Counted from the stretch's first letter, positions 1 through 5,416 are shown. The stretch: DNA of 6,982 bases from Candidatus Bipolaricaulota bacterium (GCA_015661965.1 DQVA01000164.1:1-6982); one strand, 5' to 3'. The notes: generated from the sequence alone by a model not told the origin. Translations and numbers: made by a program.

Positions 1-2
1 GC

Positions 3-8
3 TATAAT
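3..8 (+). promoter_or_regulatory. Candidate -10 box (TATAAT) for a short RNA
   Basis: A perfect TATAAT hexamer stands at the extreme left of the window. Any -35 box would lie outside, so only half of the promoter can be judged. If it is used, transcription would begin near G15, five bases before a long inverted repeat that ends in a T-run. AT-rich hexamers are uncommon in this GC-rich sequence, which adds some weight, but a chance match cannot be excluded. Confidence 0.35.
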
Positions 9-14
9 AAGGGC

Positions 15-92
15 GCCTTCTCCCTTCCGCCCGTGTGCCCACCCATCCCGCCGCACGCCTCACCTCCCAGCCCGGGCGGAAGGGAGTTTTTT
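15..92 (+). ncRNA. Possible small RNA of about 78 nt, C-rich loop on a terminator stem
   Basis: The interval runs from the start site predicted by the TATAAT at 3-8 to the end of a T-run. It is dominated by one perfect 14-bp inverted repeat (20-33 with 73-86). The 39-nt loop (34-72) is C-rich and poor in G, with CCC triplets at 38-40, 42-44 and 47-49. It carries TCACCTCC at 60-67, the same eight bases as the anti-Shine-Dalgarno end of typical 16S rRNA. A weak inner GTGC/GCAC pairing (35-38 with 53-56) is possible. No known family (6S, SRP, RNase P, tmRNA, tRNA) is recognised. The same sequence could instead be only the terminator of a gene to the left. The RNA call is inference from promoter plus terminator. 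Confidence 0.35.
20..92 (+). terminator. Intrinsic terminator with unusually large loop
   Basis: CTCCCTTCCGCCCG at 20-33 is exactly reverse-complementary to 73-86, giving a 14-bp GC-rich stem, followed directly by six Ts at 87-92. This is the classic layout of a Rho-independent terminator on the plus strand. On the minus strand the stem is followed by AAGGCGCCC, with no T-run, so it would act in one direction only. The 39-nt loop is much longer than the usual 3-10 nt, so the loop may have its own role. Confidence 0.65.
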
Positions 93-333
93 ACCAAGGC
101 CGGCGCTGAAGTCCCCACGCCAACTCCGTCCCCTTCACTTGCGAGCACGCGGAGGACCGTGCATCACCTGGGAGGAGCAACTCATAGGCACGTTTCCCCG
201 CGAGGACGCAGATCCCCTATTTCTGCCTGGGGGTTCGTTCTGTGGCCTTCGTGGGGCCCCGCGCGCCTGGGTGGCGCACAGCTCAGCGGGGTTGGCGCAA
301 GCTGCAGGCGCGGGACGGCAGTTGATGTAGCCT
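93..333. other. 241-base stretch without a recognisable gene
   Basis: No open frame here gives a convincing protein on either strand; the possible translations are rich in Pro, Ser, Arg and Gly and lack family motifs. No tRNA, 5S, SRP, RNase P or tmRNA signature was recognised. Local structure exists: GCAGA/TCTGC (208-212 with 222-226) inside an outer CCCC/GGGG pairing (196-199 with 229-232), a GGGGCCCC palindrome at 253-260, and an imperfect direct repeat (272-283 and 293-303). It lies downstream of the minus-strand membrane-protein gene, so it may include that gene's 3' untranslated region, but no terminator is evident for it. Confidence 0.5.
272..303. repeat. Imperfect tandem direct repeat, period 21
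   Basis: TGGCGCACAGCT at 272-283 recurs as TGGCGCAAGCT at 293-303, differing by one inserted base. The two copies start 21 bases apart, about two helical turns. They lie in the non-coding stretch beyond the 3' end of the small membrane-protein gene. The repeat could be a protein-binding site or simple chance in GC-rich DNA; nothing else supports a function. Confidence 0.3.
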
Positions 334-609
334 TCAGTGTTCGTCGCTGGGCCGCTTGGCCCTCGCCTTGGCCCGCTTCTTCTCCGCCTTGAGCTCGGCC
401 TTGATGCGCTTCTTCTCCAGCTTGGCCCGGGCTTTCTCCCGCTCCAGGGCTAGCTCCCCAGGGGAAAGGCGGGCTTCCCGGGCTCGGCGGCGGCGCTCCA
501 ACAGCCGCTGGGCGGCATAACGACCGAATTGGCCGATGAACCCGGCCACCAGCACCACCAGCACCCACCTGAGGACGCTCCACACGTCTCCAAAGCTCAC
601 ATCCGCCAT
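334..609 (-). CDS. Small single-helix membrane protein with a basic tail
   Basis: From the ATG at 609 this encodes 91 residues of unknown function. Residues about 11-28 form one hydrophobic segment (around WVLVVLVAGFIG). An Arg cluster follows at about 35-47 (LLERRRRAREARL). Residues about 50-86 are almost wholly Glu, Lys, Arg, Ala and Leu, as in a single long charged helix or coiled coil, and the protein ends in SDEH. By the positive-inside rule the tail should be cytoplasmic and the N-terminus outside. A TTG at 642 would add 11 residues (to 102 aa), but those look unlike a natural N-terminus and the ATG is preferred. No good Shine-Dalgarno precedes either start; a TAGAAT ends nine bases before the ATG, so the transcript may be almost leaderless. 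The gene is divergent from the methyltransferase-nadE pair. The clear membrane helix and skewed composition make it more likely real than chance. Confidence 0.65.
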   Translation of the reverse strand: MADVSFGDVWSVLRWVLVVLVAGFIGQFGRYAAQRLLERRRRAREARLSPGELALEREKARAKLEKKRIKAELKAEKKRAKARAKRPSDEH

Positions 610-617
610 CCCGGGCC

Positions 618-623
618 ATTCTA
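618..623 (-). promoter_or_regulatory. Candidate -10 box (TAGAAT) for the small membrane-protein gene
   Basis: Read on the minus strand, TAGAAT matches the -10 consensus at five of six positions. It would place the start of transcription near 611, two bases before the ATG at 609. No good -35 box stands 17 bases upstream; the nearest similar sequence, TTGTCA at 642-637, leaves only a 13-base spacer, which is too short. The call rests on the -10 box and its position alone. Confidence 0.3.
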
Positions 624-632
624 CGGGCAAGG

Positions 633-645
633 GGCTTGACAAGCC
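633..645. promoter_or_regulatory. Dyad GGCTT-GAC-AAGCC over the -35 box
   Basis: GGCTT at 633-637 and AAGCC at 641-645 are exact reverse complements around GAC. The 13-bp dyad contains the perfect TTGACA (636-641) of the plus-strand promoter and lies between the two divergent genes. A repressor bound here could control both directions. A 5-bp half-site is short enough to arise by chance. Confidence 0.3.
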
Positions 646-665
646 AGGCCAAAACCGGGTATACG
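636..665 (+). promoter_or_regulatory. Sigma-70-type promoter for the methyltransferase-nadE pair
   Basis: A perfect -35 box, TTGACA (636-641), is followed after 18 bases by TATACG (660-665), which matches the -10 consensus at four of six positions. Counting the last -10 base as -7, transcription starts at 672, the A of the proposed ATG. The mRNA would therefore have no leader, which agrees with the lack of a Shine-Dalgarno sequence there. TACGCT at 662-667 is an alternative -10 with a 20-base spacer. Confidence 0.5.
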
Positions 666-671
666 CTCGCC

Positions 672-1340
672 ATGGTTAAGTTGCCTCGCTTCCTCAGACG
701 CAGGATGGCGCTCGTGAAACCACGCCGGTTTCCTGATCAGGAGGCCTATGCCGCCTTCTTCGACGCCCGTTACGAGCTCCTCTCAGGCGATGACATGGCG
801 ATCCTGGAGTATCCGGACCGGGAAACCCAGAGGCTCCTGTTTTCCCGTGCCACCTCTCTGGTGGACCTGAAGGGTAAGTCCATCCTGGACGTGGGCTGCG
901 GCCTCGGGTACCTGAAGGCCTTTCTGGACGAACAGGGGGTGCCATACAAAAGCTACCTGGGGGTGGACCTGGCCCGCAACATGGTGAAGGGGGCGAGGGA
1001 AAGGTTCGGGGACTTTTTTCAAAGGAGGGACGTCCTCTCCGAGCCCTTCCCCGAGGGGAGCTTCGACGTGGTGTTCCTGATCTCGGTCCTGGGCTATCCC
1101 ATTGGCGACGACCCGGAGGCGTACATGAATCAGCTCCTTTCCACCCTGTTCCGTATCTGCCGGGAGGCACTGGTGTTCACCCACCTGGCGCCGGGCCGCC
1201 GGGCCGAACCCTCGGACTTCACCTACGATCCCCAGCAGCTCCTGGCCTGGTGTAAGGCCAACCTCTCCCACCAGGCCGAGCTTCTGGATGAGCCCTCCTG
1301 GGTCACTTATTACATCGGCGTGTACAAGGAGGCAGGGTGA
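672..1340 (+). CDS. SAM-dependent class I methyltransferase
   Basis: The 222-residue protein carries the Rossmann-fold methyltransferase signature: motif I ILDVGCGLGYL at about 71-81 (SAM-binding glycine loop), the acidic strand YLGVD at 95-99 with Asp99 placed to bind the ribose, RRDVL at 118-122 with Asp120 near the adenine, and the motif IV strand FDVVFLISVLGY at 131-142. The family transfers a methyl group from S-adenosylmethionine. The substrate cannot be told; there is no clear DNA, RNA or protein recognition domain, and the C-terminal part is short. The first 20 residues are very basic (RRRMALVKPRR). ATG 672 is chosen because the upstream promoter would start its mRNA there; TTG 636 (12 residues longer) lies within the -35 box and is unlikely, while ATG 705 is a shorter alternative. 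The stop overlaps the nadE start as GTGA, so the two are co-transcribed and probably translationally coupled. Confidence 0.85.
   Translation: MVKLPRFLRRRMALVKPRRFPDQEAYAAFFDARYELLSGDDMAILEYPDRETQRLLFSRATSLVDLKGKSILDVGCGLGYLKAFLDEQGVPYKSYLGVDLARNMVKGARERFGDFFQRRDVLSEPFPEGSFDVVFLISVLGYPIGDDPEAYMNQLLSTLFRICREALVFTHLAPGRRAEPSDFTYDPQQLLAWCKANLSHQAELLDEPSWVTYYIGVYKEAG
1326..1332 (+). promoter_or_regulatory. Shine-Dalgarno sequence of nadE
   Basis: AAGGAGG is a near-perfect complement of the 16S rRNA 3' end and ends four bases before the GTG at 1337. It lies in the last codons of the methyltransferase gene and supports the GTG as the nadE start. Confidence 0.8.
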
Positions 1341-2974
1341 GGATCGGGATCGCCCAGATCAACCCCACGGTGGGTGACCTCCCCGGCAATCGCGAGCTGA
1401 TCCTCCGCTATATCGAGAAGGCGCGGGAGGAGGGGATCGAGTTCATCGTATTCCCCGAACTCGCGCTGCTGGGGTATCCCCCCCGGGATCTCCTCCACCG
1501 CCGGGGCTTCCTGGAGGCCGCCCAGGAGGAGTTCACGAAGATCGTAGCCGCCAGCGACGGGATCGGGGTCGTGTTGGGCCACGTGGCGCTGGCCGAAAGG
1601 AAGGAGGCCAACCGGGCCGACCCCTCCGCCACCGCCTTCGGCGGGGATTTCCTCCTCTACAACGCAGCCTACCTCCTGGCCGAGGGGGAGATAGTGGGCT
1701 ATCAAGCCAAGCAGCGCCTGCCCTCGTTCGACGTGTTTGAGGAGGAACGCTACTTCAGCCCAGGGGAACGGGTGGAGGTGCTGGAGTGGCGGGGGTTCAA
1801 GTTGGGCCTGTCGGTATGTGAGGACTTCTGGTACGAGGGGGGGGTGCTTGCCGCCCAGGCCGCCGCCGGGGTAGATATCCTCATCAACGTGTCCGCCTCC
1901 CCGTATTTCCGGGGGAAGCCCGCCCTCCGCCATCGGCTGGCCACGGGCTGGGCGGAGTTAGCCGGGGCGCCCTTGGTGTACGCTAACCTGGTGGGGGCAC
2001 AGGACGAACTCGTATTCGACGGAGGCTCTTTCGCCGTGCGCCCTGACGGACGCTTCCTCCTCGCCGCCCCCCAATTCCAGGCGGGGCTGTTCTGGTTCGA
2101 CCTGGCGGGGACGCCGATCCCGCCCCCGACCGAGGACGGGATCGGCGAGGTGAAGCAAGCCATCGTCCTCGGGATCAGAGATTACGTGAAAAAAAACGGG
2201 CTACCGGGGGTGATCGTGGGGATATCCGGGGGGGTGGACTCGGCGGTGGTGGCGGCGCTCGCCCGGGAGGCCCTGGGGCGGGAGCGCGTGCTGGGGACCT
2301 TCTTCCCCGGCCCTTACACGGCCCGGAGTTCGGCCAGCCAGGCCCGCACGGTGGCCGAGACCCTGGGCATAAAACTGGTGGAAATCTCCATCGAACCCGC
2401 CCTTTCCGCCTTATCCCGATCCCTGGCCCCCCATTTCCCGGTGGCGGGGGTGGTACGGGAGAACCTGCAAGCGCGGATCAGGGCCGTCCTTTGGATGGCC
2501 CTGGCCAACGCCACCGGTTACGTGGTCCTCTGCTGTGGGAACAAGTCCGAGATCGCCATGGGCTACAACACCCTGTACGGGGACACGGTGGGGGCACTGG
2601 CCCCCATCGGGGACCTCCTCAAGCACGAGGTGTATGAGCTGGCCCATTTCCTCAACCGGGAGGCGGGAAGGGAGGTCATCCCGAAGGGGACCCTCACCCG
2701 CCCACCGTCGGCCGAGCTGCGACCGGACCAGCGGGACGATCAGGACCTGCCCCCCTACGAAAAGCTGGACCCGCTCCTCTCCGCCCTGGTGGTGGAAAAC
2801 CGCCCCTGGGAGGAGCTGAAGGAGGGGTTCGGCGAGAAGTTGGTCTCCGAGGCCCTGCGGCGGCTCTATCGCTCTGAATACAAGCGGAAGCAGCTCCCCT
2901 TGGTGATAAAAGTGTCACCCAAGGCGTTCGGGATGGGGAGGCGCTGGCCGATCACCAACGGCTTTCCCCGCTAG
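1337..2974 (+). CDS. nadE: Glutamine-dependent NAD+ synthetase
   Basis: This cytoplasmic enzyme of 545 residues converts nicotinic acid adenine dinucleotide, ATP and glutamine to NAD+, the last step of NAD synthesis. Residues 1 to about 255 are a nitrilase-type glutaminase domain with the Glu-Lys-Cys triad: Glu41 in FPELALLGYPPRDLL, Lys125 in YQAKQRLPSFDVFEE and Cys161 in LSVCEDFWYEGG. The synthetase domain starts near 270 and shows the ATP pyrophosphatase loop SGGVDS (297-302), GNKSEIAMGYNTLYGD (401-416), PSAELRPDQRDDQDLPP, and the conserved tail SPKAFGMGRRWPITNGF. All motifs seem intact, so ammonia is likely made from glutamine and passed between the domains. The length is near the short end of two-domain NadE proteins. 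It starts at a GTG that overlaps the methyltransferase stop, with a strong Shine-Dalgarno sequence. An A8 run at 2189-2196 falls just before the synthetase loop. Confidence 0.96.
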   Translation: MRIGIAQINPTVGDLPGNRELILRYIEKAREEGIEFIVFPELALLGYPPRDLLHRRGFLEAAQEEFTKIVAASDGIGVVLGHVALAERKEANRADPSATAFGGDFLLYNAAYLLAEGEIVGYQAKQRLPSFDVFEEERYFSPGERVEVLEWRGFKLGLSVCEDFWYEGGVLAAQAAAGVDILINVSASPYFRGKPALRHRLATGWAELAGAPLVYANLVGAQDELVFDGGSFAVRPDGRFLLAAPQFQAGLFWFDLAGTPIPPPTEDGIGEVKQAIVLGIRDYVKKNGLPGVIVGISGGVDSAVVAALAREALGRERVLGTFFPGPYTARSSASQARTVAETLGIKLVEISIEPALSALSRSLAPHFPVAGVVRENLQARIRAVLWMALANATGYVVLCCGNKSEIAMGYNTLYGDTVGALAPIGDLLKHEVYELAHFLNREAGREVIPKGTLTRPPSAELRPDQRDDQDLPPYEKLDPLLSALVVENRPWEELKEGFGEKLVSEALRRLYRSEYKRKQLPLVIKVSPKAFGMGRRWPITNGFPR

Positions 2975-2979
2975 GGGAA
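2964..2979 (+). terminator. Short hairpin at the nadE stop, weak terminator candidate
   Basis: TTCCCC (2964-2969) pairs with GGGGAA (2974-2979) around GCTA, and the loop and stem include the nadE TAG. The 6-bp stem is compact, but only ATT follows and there is no T-run, so intrinsic termination would be poor. It may instead protect the mRNA 3' end. Confidence 0.3.
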
Positions 2980-3050
2980 TTATGGAGTGCAGAAAGCACG
3001 GGGCCGTCCCTTTGGCATCTTAGGCCGTTGCATGGAAAAAGATGTTAAAT

Positions 3051-3078
3051 CGGGGACTTTTGTGCTCCTGTTCCCCCG
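3051..3078 (-). terminator. Weak terminator candidate downstream of ftsZ
   Basis: On the minus strand CGGGG (3078-3074) pairs with CCCCG (3055-3051); the stem may extend by pairing GAAC-side bases with GT if one G is bulged. After the stem comes GATTTAACATCTTTTT, so the T-run starts several bases too late for a textbook terminator. It is the best candidate end for the murB-ftsZ transcript in the 130-base convergent spacer (2975-3104), which otherwise holds no convincing gene. Confidence 0.25.
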
Positions 3079-3099
3079 TGCCCTTCGTGGTGAGCTCTA

Positions 3100-3117
3100 G
3101 GAACTCAAGGGAGTTCC
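3100..3117. repeat. Perfect 7-bp hairpin over the ftsZ stop codon
   Basis: GGAACTC (3100-3106) and GAGTTCC (3111-3117) are exact reverse complements around AAGG. The hairpin takes in the ftsZ TGA and the preceding codons. No T-run follows on either strand, so it is not a standard terminator; it could stabilise the mRNA 3' end or slow the ribosome at the stop. Confidence 0.4.
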
Positions 3118-4169
3118 GCCCTGCGGGCCTTCCGGAGGAAGGTGGGGACATCATAGTCGTCCCGCATGATCCCCTCCCGCTCGATCCGCTCCAGGATCGC
3201 CTCTTCCTCGGACTCGGTGACCCCTTCCCCCGCCAAGGCCGGGAACCCGGTGACGATCACCGTCACCCGCACCCGCTGCATCCCGTCGCGGATGGTCGCC
3301 CCAAAGATGAGATCGGCCCGATCCGACAAGGCCTCGTGGATCACGGTTGCGGCCTCGGTGACCTCCTCCAGGGTGAGGTCCTCTCCGCCGGTGATGTTGA
3401 GGATCGCCTTCTTGGCCCCCTTGACGTTGGCGTCAAGGAGGGGCGAGGAGATGGCCCGGCGGGCCGCCTCCCGCGTCTTGTTCTCCCCTTCCGCCTCACC
3501 GATCCCCATCATGGCCGTGCCCGCATCGCGTAACACCGACTCCACATCCGCGAAGTCCAGGTTGATGAGCCCCGGCACGGTGATGAGGTCAGTGATCCCT
3601 TGCACCCCCTGTCTGAGCACCTCGTCCACCAACTCGAACGCCCGGGTGAGGGGCATGTCCGGCGGGGCCACCTTTAAGAGCTTATCGTTGGATATGGTCA
3701 CAATGGCGTCCACGTTCTTGGCCAGGTTCTCGATCCCTGCTTCCGCCCGCTGGGCCCGGGTCAGCCCCTCGAAGGTGAACGGGCGGGTGACGATGGCCAC
3801 CGTGAGCACCCCCAGCTCCTTAGCCACCTCGGCGATCACCGGGGCAGCCCCGGTGCCGGTGCCGCCCCCCATCCCCGCGGTGATGAACACCATGTCCAAC
3901 CCGGAAAGCAAGTCCGCTATGTCCTCCCGGGATTCCTCGGCGGCCAGGCGGCCGATCTCCGGATCCCCTCCGGCCCCCAGGCCTTTGGTGAGCTTGGCCC
4001 CGATCTGCAGGTGCCGGTGGGCCTGGACGATGGACAACACCTGGGCGTCGGTGTTCACCGCCACCAGCTCCACGCCCTGTAGCCCGGCCTGCATCATCCG
4101 GTCCACGGCGTTCCCCCCGCCGCCGCCAACCCCCACCACCATCAAGCGTGCCGGGCTATCGTAGTTCAT
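3105..4169 (-). CDS. ftsZ: Cell division GTPase FtsZ
   Basis: FtsZ (354 aa) is the tubulin-like GTPase that polymerises at mid-cell and organises the divisome. Nucleotide-binding residues include VGVGGGGGNAVDRM (12-25), VNTDAQ (38-43) and the tubulin signature GGGTGTG (101-107). The T7 synergy loop NLDFAD (203-208) supplies Asp205 and Asp208 for GTP hydrolysis by the adjoining subunit. The C-terminal domain ends near residue 310, and the protein closes with the conserved peptide DDYDVPTFLRK (337-347), which binds FtsA and other partners. The linker between them is only about 25 residues and very acidic (SEEEAILERIEREG), shorter than the usual 50 or so. The ATG at 4169 is four bases after the ftsA stop and is preceded by GGGGGTGA, which contains that stop, so translation is probably coupled to ftsA. 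It is the last gene of its cluster. Confidence 0.98.
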   Translation of the reverse strand: MNYDSPARLMVVGVGGGGGNAVDRMMQAGLQGVELVAVNTDAQVLSIVQAHRHLQIGAKLTKGLGAGGDPEIGRLAAEESREDIADLLSGLDMVFITAGMGGGTGTGAAPVIAEVAKELGVLTVAIVTRPFTFEGLTRAQRAEAGIENLAKNVDAIVTISNDKLLKVAPPDMPLTRAFELVDEVLRQGVQGITDLITVPGLINLDFADVESVLRDAGTAMMGIGEAEGENKTREAARRAISSPLLDANVKGAKKAILNITGGEDLTLEEVTEAATVIHEALSDRADLIFGATIRDGMQRVRVTVIVTGFPALAGEGVTESEEEAILERIEREGIMRDDYDVPTFLRKARRAELP

Positions 4170-4173
4170 GACC

Positions 4174-4181
4174 TCACCCCC
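4174..4181 (-). promoter_or_regulatory. Shine-Dalgarno sequence of ftsZ, embedding the ftsA stop
   Basis: Read on the minus strand, GGGGGTGA differs by one base from the ideal GGAGGTGA and ends four bases before the ftsZ ATG. Its final TGA is the ftsA stop codon, so a ribosome finishing FtsA sits on the ftsZ ribosome-binding site. This supports coupled synthesis of the two proteins. Confidence 0.65.
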
Positions 4182-5409
4182 GCAGGAACTTCTTGAACCA
4201 ACCGAACAGCCGGGTCAGCAACCCCCCGCTGCGGCCCCGCGTCGCCTTCACGCGCGCGAAGTCCCGCCCTTCCACCCCATACTTCAGAAGCCCGATGCCG
4301 GTGGCGTAAATCGGGGATTCCACGATGTCCCGCAAGCCGTGGATGCCCTGGGGGATGCGGCCCCGCCTCACCGGGATCCCGTATCGCTGCTGGGCGAACT
4401 CCACGATCCCCTCCAATAGCGACGTGCCCCCGGTGATCACCATCCCGGCCGGGATCAGATCCCGGTAACCGGCGTCCTCCACCTCCTGCACAGCCAGGTC
4501 CAGGATCTCCTCCACCCGCGGCTCGATGATCTTGGCCAGCTTCTTCCGGGACACGGTCTTGGTGCCATCCCCGCCGATGGTGGCCACATCGAGCTTCTCA
4601 TCGTCCCCCACCGCATCCACGAGACAGGTGCCGTATTCCTTCTTGATCCGCTCCGCCTCCTCGATGGGGGTCTGCAGCCCCACCGTGATGTCGTTGGTGA
4701 TGTGCTCCCCGGCGATGGGGATCACCTTGGAGAACCAGATATCGCCGCTCCGGAACACGGAGATGTCGGTGGTACCCCCACCGATGTCAAGCAGCACCAC
4801 CCCCAGTTCCTTCTCCGCCGAGGACAACACCGCCATGGAGGAAGCCAACGGCTCCAGCACGATCTGGGCGATCCTGATCCCCAACGACTCCACGCACCGC
4901 ACCAAGTTGTGCACTGCGGTGACCGAGCCCATCACCAGGTGGACGTCCACCTCCAGGCGGGTACCGGTCATCCCCACCGGGTCGGTGATCCCCTCCTGCC
5001 CGTCCACGATGTACTGCCTGGGGATGACGTGGATGAGCTCCACATCGGGGGGGAGCGGGATGGTACGGGCGGCTTCCACCACCCGGTGCACGTCCTCCTT
5101 GGTGATGATGCGATCCGGTCTGGTGATGGACACAGTGGCGGAGTTATTGATGGAGCGAATGTGTTTTCCGGCGATCCCCACGAACACATTGTCCACCCGC
5201 ACATCGGCCATGTTCTCCGCTTCCTCCACCGCTTTCCTGATGGATTGGATGGTGCGGCCGATGTCCACCACCACGCCCTTCTCCAGGCCCCGGGAAGGGG
5301 ACATCCCCATACCGATGATCTCGATGATCCCATCCACCACATTGGCCACAAGGCAGCACACCTTGGTCGTGCCTACGTCCAGCCCCACCACCAGCCGCTC
5401 CCGCCTCAT
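4174..5409 (-). CDS. ftsA: Cell division protein FtsA, actin-like membrane anchor of FtsZ
   Basis: FtsA (411 aa) is an actin-family ATPase that binds the FtsZ tail and ties the ring to the inner face of the membrane. Visible parts are phosphate-1 motif DVGTTK (11-16), the FtsA-specific 1C subdomain at about 85-165, phosphate-2 motif LDIGGGTTD (207-215), the adenosine motif ITGGTSLLEG (325-334), and a C-terminal amphipathic helix, LLTRLFGWFKKFLRG (397-411), the membrane-targeting sequence. A flexible basic linker (about 381-396) precedes that helix. Length and motifs are typical, with no missing key residue seen. ATG 5409 is supported by the conserved N-terminus VVGLDVGTTK and by AAGGTGG at 5423-5417, seven bases upstream. 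It follows ftsQ after 13 bases and precedes ftsZ by 4, the common ftsQ-ftsA-ftsZ order. Confidence 0.98.
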   Translation of the reverse strand: MRRERLVVGLDVGTTKVCCLVANVVDGIIEIIGMGMSPSRGLEKGVVVDIGRTIQSIRKAVEEAENMADVRVDNVFVGIAGKHIRSINNSATVSITRPDRIITKEDVHRVVEAARTIPLPPDVELIHVIPRQYIVDGQEGITDPVGMTGTRLEVDVHLVMGSVTAVHNLVRCVESLGIRIAQIVLEPLASSMAVLSSAEKELGVVLLDIGGGTTDISVFRSGDIWFSKVIPIAGEHITNDITVGLQTPIEEAERIKKEYGTCLVDAVGDDEKLDVATIGGDGTKTVSRKKLAKIIEPRVEEILDLAVQEVEDAGYRDLIPAGMVITGGTSLLEGIVEFAQQRYGIPVRRGRIPQGIHGLRDIVESPIYATGIGLLKYGVEGRDFARVKATRGRSGGLLTRLFGWFKKFLRG

Positions 5410-5416
5410 GGAACCA

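Noticed and set aside
253..260. GGGGCCCC palindrome as an operator or terminator
   Set aside because: Short self-complementary GC runs are expected in this base composition, and there is no T-run or second half-site.
139..330. Plus-strand frame of 63 codons from a TTG
   Set aside because: No Shine-Dalgarno, no motif, and composition typical of random GC-rich sequence.
15..333. Known structured RNAs (6S, SRP, RNase P, tmRNA, tRNA)
   Set aside because: Neither strand showed the hallmark sequences, such as the RNase P GAGGAAAGTCC element, a T-loop GGTTCGA with paired arms, or the SRP tetraloop region.
182..673. Minus-strand open frame of 163 codons overlapping the small membrane-protein gene
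   Set aside because: It is rich in Gly, Pro, Arg and Ala without a domain; the 334-609 frame with a clear membrane helix is preferred in the same DNA.
1837..1844. G8 run in nadE, and G7 at 2228-2234, as frameshift sites
   Set aside because: These encode conserved residues (YEGGV; the SGGVDS loop) by ordinary Gly GGG codons, and the frame is intact on both sides.
2982..3023. 13-codon ATG frame just after nadE (MECRKHGAVPLAS)
   Set aside because: GGGGAA stands near, but the length and lack of conservation data give no support; likely chance.
3032..3100. 22-codon ATG frame in the convergent spacer (MEKDVKSGTFVLLFPRAL...)
   Set aside because: No ribosome-binding site and it falls on the possible repeat-like stretch; too short to support as a gene.
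3166..4164. Long open frame of 332 codons antisense to ftsZ
   Set aside because: It mirrors ftsZ codons, is rich in Ser, Pro, Ala and Arg, has no family motif, and ftsZ itself is certain. GC-rich genes commonly leave such open complementary frames.
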